DNA of 64,000 nt, taken from NCBI GenBank assembly GCA_958295665.1, contig OY282558.1:310158092-310222091 (forward strand), read 5' to 3'. A program made the translations under genes and the position numbers. Shown here one piece after another: positions 45,170 to 56,594 of this stretch (its first letter is position 1; every line of letters starts with the position of its first letter). Under the pieces are notes generated by a model. The model worked only from the letters and a program-made list of their open reading frames with translations, did not search any database and had not been told where the DNA came from. This DNA is from Tipula vernalis (Eukaryota > Arthropoda > Insecta > Diptera > Tipulidae).

Positions 45170-47010
45170 TCTTTCATTTCTTCCTTTTCAAAATGGCCGC
45201 TAAAATGTTCTTTTTAAATTTTCTCTGATGTACATATTTTTGTTTGTATCTCTCTCCTCATTTAGTTGTTCCATTAGATATACAAACGAATCAGCAAGAA
45301 GTTATGTTTCGTTTTCTTGCAAAATACATTTAAGTAGCTATGTTGATTTTCCCTTTTTTGTGTATAAAAATCAAATTTTAATATGGTGCTCTTTTTCAAT
45401 TTTCTGAAAACTTTTTTTTTTATGGCCAACCACATAAAGTAACCGTTTAAACAAAGAAGAAAACATTGGGTGCAACAATTAGTAAATAAAAATAAAATGT
45501 TGGCATGAGTCATGCCTTTTGTTAGGTGCACCCCTCTCTCAATTCCTGCACCTGTACAAATATTTTTCGAACGCCTTTAAAACGGTAGGTATAATAAATA
45601 ACAAGTAAAATACCAGGTATAAAGTAATTAGGAAAACAGCTATAATATGTTAGGTACAAATTAGTGTCAAAATTAATATTGCAAGTAGTTTATAATATTA
45701 ATTTAAACAAACAAAAATTTAAGTTTATTTTATTAAGTGATAGTGAAAAAATGAGTAACTTTAAAAAGTGTTTTAAAAAAAGTTAATCTTAGTATTAAAT
45801 TCTTCTGCCGAGTTCGACTGAAAAAATTGCAAATTTATCAATTTGTTCGACCTGTGAAACAGCAAGAATAACTGCTGATTACAAGGTCTAAATCAATAAC
45901 CATATATCCAACACAAAAATGATCTACTGAGTTTACCAGAACCAACAGCTGGAAAACGTATAAGTGGTGAACTCATGAAATCAGTGCTAGATTATATAAC
46001 GATGATGATGTCAATCGTACAATGCCTGAAAAGAACCATTGCTTAATTATTTCAAAAGTTAACGTATCAAAACATCTAATGGTGTGCACATTAAAGGAGT
46101 GCTATGGGAGCTACAAGACGAAATAGCAGGACGAAAATTTTCTTTGCTTCATCCTAAAAACTAATTGCAACCAGGTAGCGGCGGAAGCAAACAGTTTGGG
46201 TTTGTATAATAGGTCAAAACCTAAAATTGTACCGACCCAACATCAACTTGTTATCTTCTGCTTCTCTTTTCAAACTATTTTAAAAACGCGTTCACGAAAC
46301 CACTAGATGAATTTCTAGATTATTTCCTAATTCAGCCCAAAAATTTGGTTCTTTATTGCTCCATAGCACTACAACAATCTACCTTCATAAGAAATAAAAC
46401 GTTAACTGTAAAGCCAACACAGATTCTTGTTTAGAGAAGCGCAAGGTTTTCATTGGAAGAACCAAAACAATTGCAAGATTGAAAGTAAGAAAAAAATTGC
46501 AGCACTTCATTATAATATCAGATTTTCTCAATTGGTTCATTGAAAAATTGATGAAGTTTTTGAAAATTAAAACTCATGATTTATCTAAAATTTATTATAT
46601 AACTGTGGTGCAGTAATATGAGATATTAAAAACAATGAAGGGAACTCACGATTTTACGCAGTCACTGCGTGTCAAAAGATAAGTCTACTTAACTTTAAAA
46701 AAATATTCAAATAGTGAAGATTATGTAAAATTTAAATTATAAATGTCAATATTTTGAAATTTTTGTCTTTATTTTGGAATAAAATATTTTTTATCCAGAA
46801 CTTTGATTTTAAATTTCATTTTGAAACACAATAAATTGGCAGATTGTCATACTTGAATGAATTTTGCGAAAACAAAACATAACTTCTAGCTGATTTTTTA
46901 GTATGTCTAAGAGAACTAAATGAGAGAATAAAGATAAAAAAAATTTGCACATTGGAGAAGATTTAAAAGGAACATTTTGACGGCCATTTTGAAAAGGAAG
47001 AAATGAAAGA
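45170..47010. repeat. Widely spaced inverted repeat, about 61-bp arms
   Basis: 45,170-45,230 and 46,950-47,010 are inverted copies sharing TCTTTCATTTCTTCCTTTTC, AAAATGGCCG, AAAATGTTC and TTTAAATTTTCTC. They may be the ends of a 1.84-kb element. The interior is AT-rich, with one transposon-like reading frame near 46.0-46.1 kb. Confidence 0.55.
45985..46130 (+). pseudogene. Fragment of a transposon-associated protein, family unnamed
   Basis: One frame reads YNDDDVNRTMPEKNHC, then VNVSKHLMVCTLKECYGSYK before a stop. This order (D-D-V-x-R-x-x-P-x-K, then a short gap, then H-x-x-x-x-L-x-x-L-K-E-x-Y) resembles repetitive uncharacterised insect proteins. The match is from memory and only about 45 residues long, so treat it as tentative. 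Confidence 0.3.
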
Positions 47011-48739
47011 TAGTACCTACCAATAAAATTAGACCAATTTTATAATTTTCGGAAAAATAGTCGTTTTTCCATAGCAATAAATAAAACACCACGTGCATGA
47101 AATTTTTAAACATTTGACACCCTGTATCTTGAAAAACAACAACAACAAAAAATGATGTCCAATAAATTTTTTTAACTCACAATCAGTGCTACACATTCAA
47201 AATATTAAAGTCATAAAAATAAAACATGACTTCCGGTTCCATATGTATAAAGAATTTGTGATTCCATATATATAATCAAAATGGGAATAAAACTTAATAC
47301 CAGCTACACAGCAAGATTTTAAAAGGACCAATTTTTTTTTTTTTTAATTTTTTTGGTTTCACGTCGAACCTACGTTTTCGAATTTTGTAGGGATCTTAAT
47401 TAATCGACACCATCGTTATCGTTTGCTTCTTTTATTCTGTTGTCCTTGTGTGAAATTAGTATTAGTAATCTAAACTTACTCGTATTTACCCGATTTTTAA
47501 ACAATCTAAAATTTAAAATGTCAATATCTCAAAATTTTGTATTTTTTTTTATTCTAATCTTTCTTCTAAGATTCTTTTTTATTCTAATCTTTCTTCTTAG
47601 TGAATCTTTCAATTTTTGTAATTTCGGTTATTTTAATGAATTTTACTTATGAAATATATTTTAGAGTTTAAATCTGCAGAATGATAATAACGTCTATCTA
47701 TGTCTATTGGGAGATAGTAGAATGACACGTAGCGGAAAACGTTTAATCTCTTAATTGAGCTAAGAGCGAAACGAAGGGAATCATTTAAAATTGTAGGTCA
47801 GATTACATTGGTATATGTTACATTAATTATGAAATTAAATTTAAGAAAAAACACAAAAATGACATTTTCCATAAGTTTAAAAGTTGATTATTTATTTATT
47901 TATTTGAGCTACGGCATTTTATATTTTACTAATAAAGGTACTGAAATCACTTTACCAGTTGTCAATTATTTTGGATTTGTTTAATCTCGCTTTAGATTAG
48001 GCATCGTAAGATGGCAAATCGCCGATTTTTTTAACTTTAATAGAATCATAGATAATGGCAAAGTTTCGAATATTATGCGCATTTTTGTCAATGTTACTAT
48101 GTCAAATTATCGAATATTTTTCGCCCTCCTGAAAAGGAAATTTTCACATTCGGCAGTTTGCAATGGTAGCGACGATATGTTGTAATGTCCTAGCCTCGAA
48201 GTTGTGCAATTTGTACTATTTGTACAATTTGCTCTGCGGCTACCATATGCAAACGCCACCCTACGGTAAAATTTTTATTTTTATAAACACCGAATTCAGG
48301 ATAATTCGAAATCCACAATATTTTCAATGATGCAATTTTTAAAAGAAATTATAAATGAAAGGCGTATTGCCGTAACTCAAGTTTTAAAATTTTATTCTAA
48401 ATTTTGAAATTTGCGAGTTGTTTTACAGTGAAGAGTACAGTGGATTCCCAATAAAAAACCTTTACTTAACGAACAAAAATTTTTGTTCGTTATGTTGGAA
48501 ATTCATACAAACCTGTAAGTCAAAAGTAAAAAAAATTCATTGTGAATGCTCAGTATTTCAGAACATTTTAACAAACTTTTAATTTTTTAAACCAAAGTGT
48601 TCAGATTTTATTTTGAACAATTGCATTTTAACAAACGGTCTTTGAAAATGACATGTCTCTAGTTCTAAAAAGATTTTTTTAAACCGAACTTATCTTACGC
48701 ATTTCAAAATTTACAATTGTTTTGAACATATTTTAGATA
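47011..48739. other. Non-coding DNA
   Basis: No gene recognised. 47,540-47,610 contains a local duplication of TTTTATTCTAATCTTTCTTCT. Confidence 0.5.
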
Positions 48740-48744
48740 GTATA

Positions 48745-48820
48745 AAAGATTAACATTCAAGTAGAAGATTTATTTTTATTTATATTTTTATTTTATATTT
48801 TTTCCAGGTGAGCATTATAC
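48745..48820 (+). promoter_or_regulatory. Abutting 3' and 5' splice sites (candidate recursive-splicing site 2)
   Basis: A strong pyrimidine tract (TATTTTATATTTTTTCCAG) ends at 48,807 and is followed at once by GTGAGCATTA. TTAAC, a possible branchpoint, lies about 56 bases upstream. An open frame of 67 codons follows (48,808-49,008; SDSAGSGDRITPLYIAKDEV) without a known domain, so an ordinary 3' splice site of an unknown exon is the main alternative. Confidence 0.45.
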
Positions 48821-49009
48821 TTTCAACACAGTTGGGTTTTTACAAAAATAAACCACCTCTGGAGTCCGATAGTGCTGGATCTGGGGACAGGATTACACCT
48901 TTATATATAGCAAAGGATGAGGTGATCGTTGAATACAGGTGGAAATACTGCAGTTGTTTACTATTGAGGAATATTTTGATGCAATCCTTTATACCTAACT
49001 ACTCTTAAA

Positions 49010-49955
49010 AAACTACCAACTAACATGATACAAACCTATGTAATGTGAGAATATTGTTTTTAATTAACTTTATTTACTTAAAACTATTATAGTTATATAA
49101 TAACTTTGCTGCGGTTACCGCCCTAGTTCTTTCTGTGACTAACATCCCAGTTCCTCTGAAATCTTTGGAGTCAAGGATGCAAGCAAGACCTGGCTCCACA
49201 TAATTCTGGAATATGATAAACTCCAGAATATTTATTTATTGTTTTGTTGCATTTATTCCATTAGTTCCTTTCGAAAGTGGGTCCTAAAAATAAAGGACTG
49301 TTAGCGATAATCTAACTTTCTTTAGTACCGAGAACTGTAGATCTACAATTTTTGTCAGGACCAATAAGGTCTGCGAAGTAGGCGTTCGTGGATTGAACTG
49401 GACGATGAAGCTTTCCCTTTGGTGTATAATTTATAGAAGTTCAAACTAGGATTTTTGAAGAATGAACTCCCCAATTTAATCCATCTTTACAACAAAAAAA
49501 AAGTGTTGGAAGAAAGGTATCAAGGGCAAAGGAGGCCTACATATATGACGGCAGATAATGTATTTAGCTCATCTTATCTCACCTGAAATATAATATATAT
49601 ATTCCAATTTATAGTTTTTTTCGAGAAATTTTCGGTCAAGATCCAACGGTCCTCGCCTGCAATAGAAGATTTAAAACGGAAAAAATTAGTTTCTACTTTA
49701 TCGACATTTTTTATTACAAAAAAAACATGAACGAATTGTGTGACTTAGATTAAGATGTGTTTGTAAATAAAGGGGTTCTAGGGGGGGGGGGAGGGGGGTT
49801 CTTTAATTAATTGATTTTCAAATCATTTATTTATCAATTATTCTTTATGATAACGTAGAAATCAAAATTCAGTTTTGTAAGATTTTTCATTTAAGAAAAA
49901 CGAAATTAAAAAAACATAACTTTTCATATGATTTGTGTGAAAAGTCCATTTTTTT
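49010..49955. other. Non-coding DNA with a G run
   Basis: Nothing recognisable as a gene. A purine run of G's broken by one A (49,780-49,798) is simple sequence. CTCACCTGAAATATA (near 49,577) reads CAG|GTGAG on the minus strand, a third such junction, but with a weak pyrimidine tract. Confidence 0.45.
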
Positions 49956-49959
49956 TTGT

Positions 49960-50265
49960 CTCTCTATCCCCCTTATATTAAGTTCGAATTTGATGGTGAT
50001 GGCTTGTATATCTGGAACGCAAATTTCACATGTTGTATACGCTCTGAAAGACATGATTGTAACCAGTTGGTATTTTGAATGAAAATATTCATATTGACAC
50101 TTTTTTTATTAGAATTGAGTGAAACGCAGTATTAGAAGCTTTTTCAAAATCAGTGTAAACATAATCAATTTGACCCCATATCAACATTACTAAATGCAAA
50201 ACTTGTAAAATCTAATAGATTTAAAGTTGTAGAACGTTTAGGAAAAAACCCATGCTGAGAGGTTC
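49960..50265 (-). pseudogene. LINE reverse transcriptase fragment
   Basis: Minus-strand pieces read QHGFFPKRSTTLNLLDFTSF (near 50,240), then VYTDFEKASNTAFHSILIKK (the first palm aspartate is the D of Y-T-D-F), then CLSERIQHVKF. This is the central part of a non-LTR reverse transcriptase in a style different from the R1-like and Jockey-like copies. Stops and frame changes interrupt it. Confidence 0.65.
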
Positions 50266-50784
50266 GCGTGAAGTATTTGCTAGATTATTCCTAAAAAAAG
50301 TTAGGAACGTTTTAGGAGAAACTTCACGAATTTGTGCAGAAACGTGAAATTTTTCCTATTCCTAAATATTTGCGAGTGTATTTGTGTAAATAATATACAA
50401 AAATTCATTTTAATTGGGCATTTTATTGGTTGATTTATTTTTATCGGTTAATACGATTATTATTTATTTATTTGTAGTATTTTATTAATATTGTAGTATT
50501 AAAAGGAAAAGCACACTTGGAAACAAAGTAAACGGAACAAAAAAATAATGAAGTTGCTTCCATTAATTAGGCATAAAAACCTCTTGAATTTTTTCAAACA
50601 ATTTCCACCTTATGCCTACACATTCTCTTTTGAGCAGTAGTTCATTTACAATAAAATGTACAGCAAGAGGTGAAATAATTAAAAGTTAACAATAACGAAA
50701 ACGTTAATAAAAATAATTTAAAAAGCTACGTATTGCCCCTCATTCATCCCACTAGAAAAATGTTGACTTAAATAATCCTGCTGA

Positions 50785-50988
50785 TTATAACCTTTTAATT
50801 TGCAATGGAATTGAATTCCAAAGGTAAACTCCCCTAACATAAAAGGATTTGCTTAATGACCTACAAACATTTTTGGCCGGAATTAGGAGGAAGTTAGAGG
50901 AATAAACCCTACTAACCAGCAATTTCCTATAACGATAACAAGGCTCCTTAGCTTTGAGAAGTTTAAAAATCAAAAGACAAACACACAA
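50785..50988 (-). pseudogene. LINE ORF2 C-terminal fragment
   Basis: A 67-codon frame ends in NVCRSLSKSFYVRGVYLWNS, with IPLQIKRL closing it. S-F-x-x-R-x-x-x-L-W-N-S-L/I-P is the usual close of Jockey/CR1-type ORF2 proteins. It lies upstream of the palm fragment at 50.0-50.3 kb on the same strand, the wrong order for one copy, so two separate insertions or a rearrangement are implied. The fold-back array begins within about 20 bp of it. Confidence 0.55.
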
Positions 50989-51004
50989 ATTCTTATAGTT
51001 TCCT

Positions 51005-52490
51005 GTTTTCCCTAAAAAGAGCTCAATTTACAACAAAACTATTTTGAGTTATAGTATAGGATTGAACATTTCTGAATTCACTTCCACTATTTACTTCATT
51101 TCCAACTGCTGTTCCCGAAAAGCGCGCATTCTAATGGAAACCAATTATGTGTTAATTTGGACCTATTCTAAAGGAAAACCATACAGAGTTTTCGAAATCT
51201 AGGAGAATAGGTAGTTAGGATTGAACATTTCTGAATTCGCAACCACTATGGTTGTATATCGATTTTGCAAAATTTTCCTGCTGTTTCCGAAAAGCGCGCA
51301 TTCTAACGGAAACCAATTATAAGTTGCTGTTGACCAATCCTAACGGAAAACTATACAGATTTTCCGAAATCTAGGGGAACAGGCAGTTAGGATTGAACAT
51401 TTCTGAATTCACGTGTAGTATGATTGAATATCGATGTTTCCAAAATTTTCCTGCTGTTCCTGAAAAGCGCCCACTCTAACGGAGACCAATTATGAGTGAC
51501 TGTAGACCTACTCTAAAGGGACTGTAGACCTACTCTAAACAGAAATGTTCAATCCTAACTGCCTATTCCCCTAGATTTCGGAAAATTTGTATGGTTTTCC
51601 TTTAGAATAGGTCCACAGTAACTCATAATTGGTCTCCGTTAGAATGCGCGCTTTTCGGGAACAGCAGGAAAATTTTGGAAAATCGATATACAACCATAGT
51701 GGAAGCGAATTCAGAAATGTTCAATCCTAACTACCTATTCCCCTAGATTTCGGAAAATTTGTATGGTTTTCCCTTAGAATAGGTCCACAGCAACTTATAA
51801 TTGGTCTCCGTTAGAATGCGCGCTTTTCGGGAACAGCAGGAAAATTTTGGAAAATCGATATACAACCATAGTGGAAGCGAATTCAGAAATGTTCAATCCT
51901 AACTACCTATTCCCCTAGATTTCGGAAAATTTGTATGGTTTTCCTTTAGAATAGGTCCACAGTAACTCATAATTGGTCTCCGTTAGAATGCGCGCTTTTC
52001 GGGAACAGCAGGATAATTTTGGAAAATCGATATACAACCATAGTGGAATCGAATTCAGAAATGTTCAATCCTAACTACCTATTCCCCTAGATTTCGGAAA
52101 ATTTGTATGGTTTTCCTTTAGAATAGGTCAATAGCAACTTATAATTGGTCTCCGTTAGAATGCGCGCTTTTCGGGAACAGCAGGAAAATTTTGGAAAATC
52201 GATATACAACCATAGTGGAATCGAATTCAGAAATGTTCAATCCTAACTACCTATTCCCTTAGATTTCGGAAAATTTGTATGGTTTCCCTTTAGAATAGGT
52301 CCACTGTAACTCATAATTGGTCTCCGTTAGAATGCGCGCTTTTCGGGAACAGCAGGAAAATTTTTGGAAAATCGATATACAACCATAGTGGAAGCGAGTT
52401 CAGAAATGTTCAATCCTAACTAAATATTCCCCTAGATTTCGGAAAATCTATATGGTTTTCCTTTAGAGTAGTTCTGTAGTAAGTAATTAA
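51005..52490. mobile_element. Fold-back array with a 172-bp unit, 3 + 5 copies in opposite orientation
   Basis: The left part has three diverged units (GGATTGAACATTTCTGAATTC at 51,059, 51,218, 51,390). At about 51,540 the orientation flips and five nearly identical units follow, with CAATCCTAACT at 51,550, 51,722, 51,894, 52,066, 52,238 and a partial sixth at 52,411. Spacing is 172 bp four times and then 173. Each unit contains TAGATTTCGGAAAATTTGTA, CATAATTGGTCTCCGTTAGA, GAATGCGCGCTTTTCGGGAA and a CATAGTGGAA block. The outer ends share an AATTTACA(A/G)C word in inverted orientation. No coding capacity. Confidence 0.85.
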
Positions 52491-53195
52491 ATATAAGTTT
52501 TCGTTATAGTTGCTGTAAATTAGGTTAAGTTGGAAACAGTTTTAATTTTAAAATAATTAATTTAACCTAATAATTTTTTTGAATTATTTATAATTAATTT
52601 TATTAGTTTTAAATAAAATTGTATTGCTGTATCTTATGGAGATAAACTTTTTGTTCAATTTTTGTTTGGTTAAAAGAAATCCTTTTAAATAATTCGTAAT
52701 ATGAATTTTTCGTTTATAAGTAGTTTTTTATTGCGAAGTTTTTACACATACATTCAAATGATTTGTTAATTTTAGGAAACTTAGGAAAAACTGCTGAGAG
52801 AGACTAATTAAGTATTTAACTTCATTGAAGATTATACGATTATATCACGCAACATGAAAAGAAAAGCAGAAAGTTTATTTAGTTTCAGTTTTCAACTGCG
52901 CTAAATAATCTTTCTTTCAAACAAAACGAAATTCACCTTCTTTTAACGACAAATTATAAATAAAATTTAGTGGTTTTATCAAGTTATCAGAACCAGCACG
53001 TATTTTAATGTCCTGTCCAGAAGAATTGTAAGAATATTATCAGGATTTGTAATCAGAATTTAATCAGGATTTAATCAGGTTTAATCTCCTTCTTATGCAT
53101 CACATTATTATTTAAGGAAAAGTCAAATTGACAAAAACGATCCTTAGAAAACTCTGCACATACATTTCAATCTGCCGCCGAATTCCGGTTACATG
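52491..53195. other. AT-rich non-coding DNA
   Basis: No feature recognised. Confidence 0.5.
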
Positions 53196-53196
53196 A

Positions 53197-53288
53197 CAAA
53201 TGAAAATGAGAAATTACTTGATTCGCCTAATCCAAAAGCAGATAATTAGATAAAATAAAAAATCAAGTCATTTCTCATTATCATTTGC
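53197..53288. repeat. Hairpin with 27-bp arms and 37-base loop
   Basis: CAAATGAAAATGAGAAATTA continuing to CTTGATT (53,197-53,223) pairs with 53,261-53,288 with only two or three mismatches. Size and loop are in the range of a microRNA precursor, but also of a tiny MITE. There is no other evidence for either. Confidence 0.6.
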
Positions 53289-53289
53289 C

Positions 53290-55830
53290 ATCAAACAGGA
53301 ATTCAGGTGTACGAGCGGAGAACAAAGCTGATGATTGCAAAATACAATACCAAGCTTTCTGGAGTGTGTAGTAGGAATTTTTAATTAACTTAATAAGGTT
53401 GCAACCATTTTTATATTTGCACTTCAATAAAATTGAGTGTTTTATGATCATCGAACTGCTGGTCGCCGCCACTGCGCGCACTCTCAATCAAAAAAAAAAC
53501 ACAAAATAAAATATCTGGTTTGTACATTTCTACCTATGTGTCGAACAAAACTTAAACCCATATTTATTAATTAATTCCGTAATGACGTTATTTGTTTCTT
53601 TAAATTTCAAGGTCGAATTTTTACATTATTTTACAGTCAAAGATTACATACTCGTACATCTCAAAAAATTTGTCAATAAATTTTCCGTTTTTGTTTAATC
53701 AACCAAGCTTGTATTACAGGCAGAGAAAAATTAAGTTACGGTTGATTATATAGACTTGCTTGTAAAACTTAGTCAAACACAAATGACTGTCAATTCTCGT
53801 GTGCCGCATCTGTAATGAATTTGCGTTAGTTTATTTAAGTGAAAAAGCCGGTTGTATAAACAGTCAGTGGGAGAATCGTCGTCATACGCAAGTTACCAAG
53901 TTTTTTTTTGTGGTGAATGTACGCGTTACAAAAAAAAAATATAATGACCTTCTAAAAAACATCTTAACGAAAAGAAATATTATCAAAAAGATTTCGAGAT
54001 ACATTAAAACTATGTAAGTAAATAATTTCGAAAGCATTTCCTTCCGAACCAACAAAAACAATTATTATTTATTACAAACATAGTTCCAAACTAATAATGT
54101 AATTATTTCATGTACACAACAGCGCGGGCAACAGCCGCTACAATAATTTATTGTAATTTTTAATTTATGTTTACGAATTGTTGGTAACATCATCATCATG
54201 AGTCTGGTAAATTACATGTTTGTTTATTTATTTGTTGCGCAAAAATTTCTTAACACTCGGAAACTCCAAATTAAAATCGTACAGATAATATTTAATCTTT
54301 ATACATCTAAGATTTTAAGAAGATGAATTTTATCGAAATTTTTGTTGAATAATAAATTAAAATTTACATAGCAGATTTTTTATTTTTATTTTATTTTTTG
54401 TGTTGTTAACATTTTCGATAGTTGGCGCGCGCTTCTTATTTAAAATATCATTATTTTGTTGATTGTTGTTACCAGGAATGTAGATGGTGATTTTGTTATT
54501 CAATTTTAATATAAGCAAATATGTTGATTGAACACATTCATTTTCAAGGTTACAGAAATTCGTGATTTATAGTTGTATAATAATTTTCCAAAATGTTTAA
54601 ATTTATAAAATATTTTATTGTAATGCGAATTATTGAAAATGTGCAACCCATTATTAATGCTGGTAAACTAAAACGGGCAAAAAATCGAATTCACTTAATT
54701 TTTTCTATATTACCTAATTGTCATTTTATTTAAATTAAACAAATTGCACCATTCGGTTGATGTCATTTTCCAGTTCATTTGACAAATCAAATAACAAATC
54801 TGGATTCTCAAATGTCAAATGAATTCGAAGATAAACGTTATAAAAATAAGAGTGACGGTTTAAAATTAACAATGAATAAACAAAATAAATGAAGTAAGAT
54901 ATTAAAAATTATAATTGAATTCAAAACTATGCGAATTCTTGGATTTATAGTCTAATATTCGAACTCTTATGGAATTATCGAATAAAATATGTAAATTCAA
55001 ACGACAAAGTTTAATGAACAATTTGTAAAATATTTTATGAAACATCGTTTCTGAAAGCAATTCAGACTAAATCTCTATGATTATTTGATAAGTTAGATAA
55101 ATTCGGTTAATCTCGAAAATCTGGAATATTTTCCAATAATCTCATTGTTGAAAAATCTCTATGAAACTTGAATAATCTGAAAAATCTCAAATAATCTAGA
55201 AAAATGAGAAAATTTCTAAAAATCTTGAATAATCTGAAACACCGATATTATTCCGATTTAGGGATAATTTCGATAAAGTTTTTAAATATTCTCGAAAAAA
55301 TATGGAATAATCGCGGACTTCGAAAAATCTAGATGCCAACCAATTCACAAGATATGCAACTTAGAAACGTAATCTCAAACATATAGAGAAATCCTTAACA
55401 GTCTCGAATTTCGTGACTTTTTGTTAGAATAACAGATGATACCTCTATCACACAGATTACACAGGCCTGCAAAAAAGGGTTAAACATATTTTTATTTTAT
55501 TGAACAGTCGTATCTGAAGTAATTTTTTGAGCTGAACCCGAATCTGCCCACAGTACATCACGTCAGGTTTTTGAAATATTCTAACCTAAAATTGTCAAAA
55601 AGAATGTTTTTGACACTTTTGCACTTGAAATAACTCAAGGCTAAAAACAGATAAGGCAAATTTGATAACGGGGTGGTATTTAGCGTTTATAAACAACAGA
55701 CAAAAAATTCCGTTTTTTTGGTCTTTTTGTGTAAAATCTTTACACGTGGTTATCTTGAAAACCAGAGTCAACGTTGCAAACCGGCCGATGTCGTTGGATT
55801 CAGCCTACTTGACATTTTCGTGTAATCGAT
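53290..55830. other. AT-rich non-coding DNA
   Basis: No gene. 55,080-55,330 is built from repeated AAAAATCT(C/T)GAATAATCT-type words, probably decayed simple sequence. Confidence 0.5.
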
Positions 55831-55837
55831 CCAATAT

Positions 55838-56298
55838 TTGCATAAAATATTGTACGATTGTCCGCTGAAGAAATTTGTTTAACAAAAATCAAAAGTCCTG
55901 AACCACCGAAAAAATCAAATGATTTTTTTCGAAAGACGATTACTTGATGCAAAAATTATCAAATTGCCGGTCCCTGGGGTCGTGTGCATAACACGGAATT
56001 CGAAAATTCAATTGACTTTCGGTTTCGGATTTATGTTGAAGAAATTTTGTCGAAGGAGCTTTGCACAACGTTTGATGCAAAAATTGTTCAATTGTTGTTC
56101 ATTGCCAGTTTATAATTTGTACATCAATTCGAGAAATATTATTTGAATTTTTACATGTAGTCCTTACCACGGACATTCGAGACAAATCATTTGATTTCGG
56201 GACTATTGATTTTTGTTGAACAAATTTCTTCAGCGGGACATCGTACAACATTTGATGTAAAAAAATGCTTGTTATTTATACGACCGACCCCAGGGACC
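55838..56298. repeat. Inverted-repeat element with a 14-bp perfect GC-rich inner arm
   Basis: The outer arms 55,838-55,926 and 56,184-56,262 are inverted copies sharing GCTGAAGAAATTTGTT, AACAAAAATCAA and AAATCAAATGATTT. The inner words GGTCCCTGGGGTCG (55,969-55,982) and CGACCCCAGGGACC (56,285-56,298) are exact inverses, but their right copy lies outside the right outer arm, so the arrangement is rearranged rather than a simple hairpin. A third, diverged copy of the arm occurs at 56,033-56,090. No coding capacity. Confidence 0.65.
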
Positions 56299-56594
56299 CG
56301 CCATTTGAAAATATCTACATGTACCACATTCTACGGCCAATCGATAAAATTCATTTAACTTTAGGATTTTTGCAAATTTTTTTTTTTTTTTTTGAGCAAA
56401 TTTAGTCAATTCCAACGTTTGCCCTAGGTGACAAACATTACTTTTTTTGTTGCTCAAAATAGAGTAAACCAAAAGTTAAGTAAATTTATTTGTAAATATA
56501 ACTAAATATACTATTTGGTTTACTCACTCATCTGCGTTTTCGATATTTACTAAGAACTTCACTTCGATCAATTATTATGCAAATTAATTATTCT

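Noticed and set aside
51005..52490. Regular repeats that could be mistaken for a CRISPR array
   Set aside because: The whole 172-bp unit repeats, with no unique spacers, the orientation flips mid-array, and the DNA is eukaryotic.
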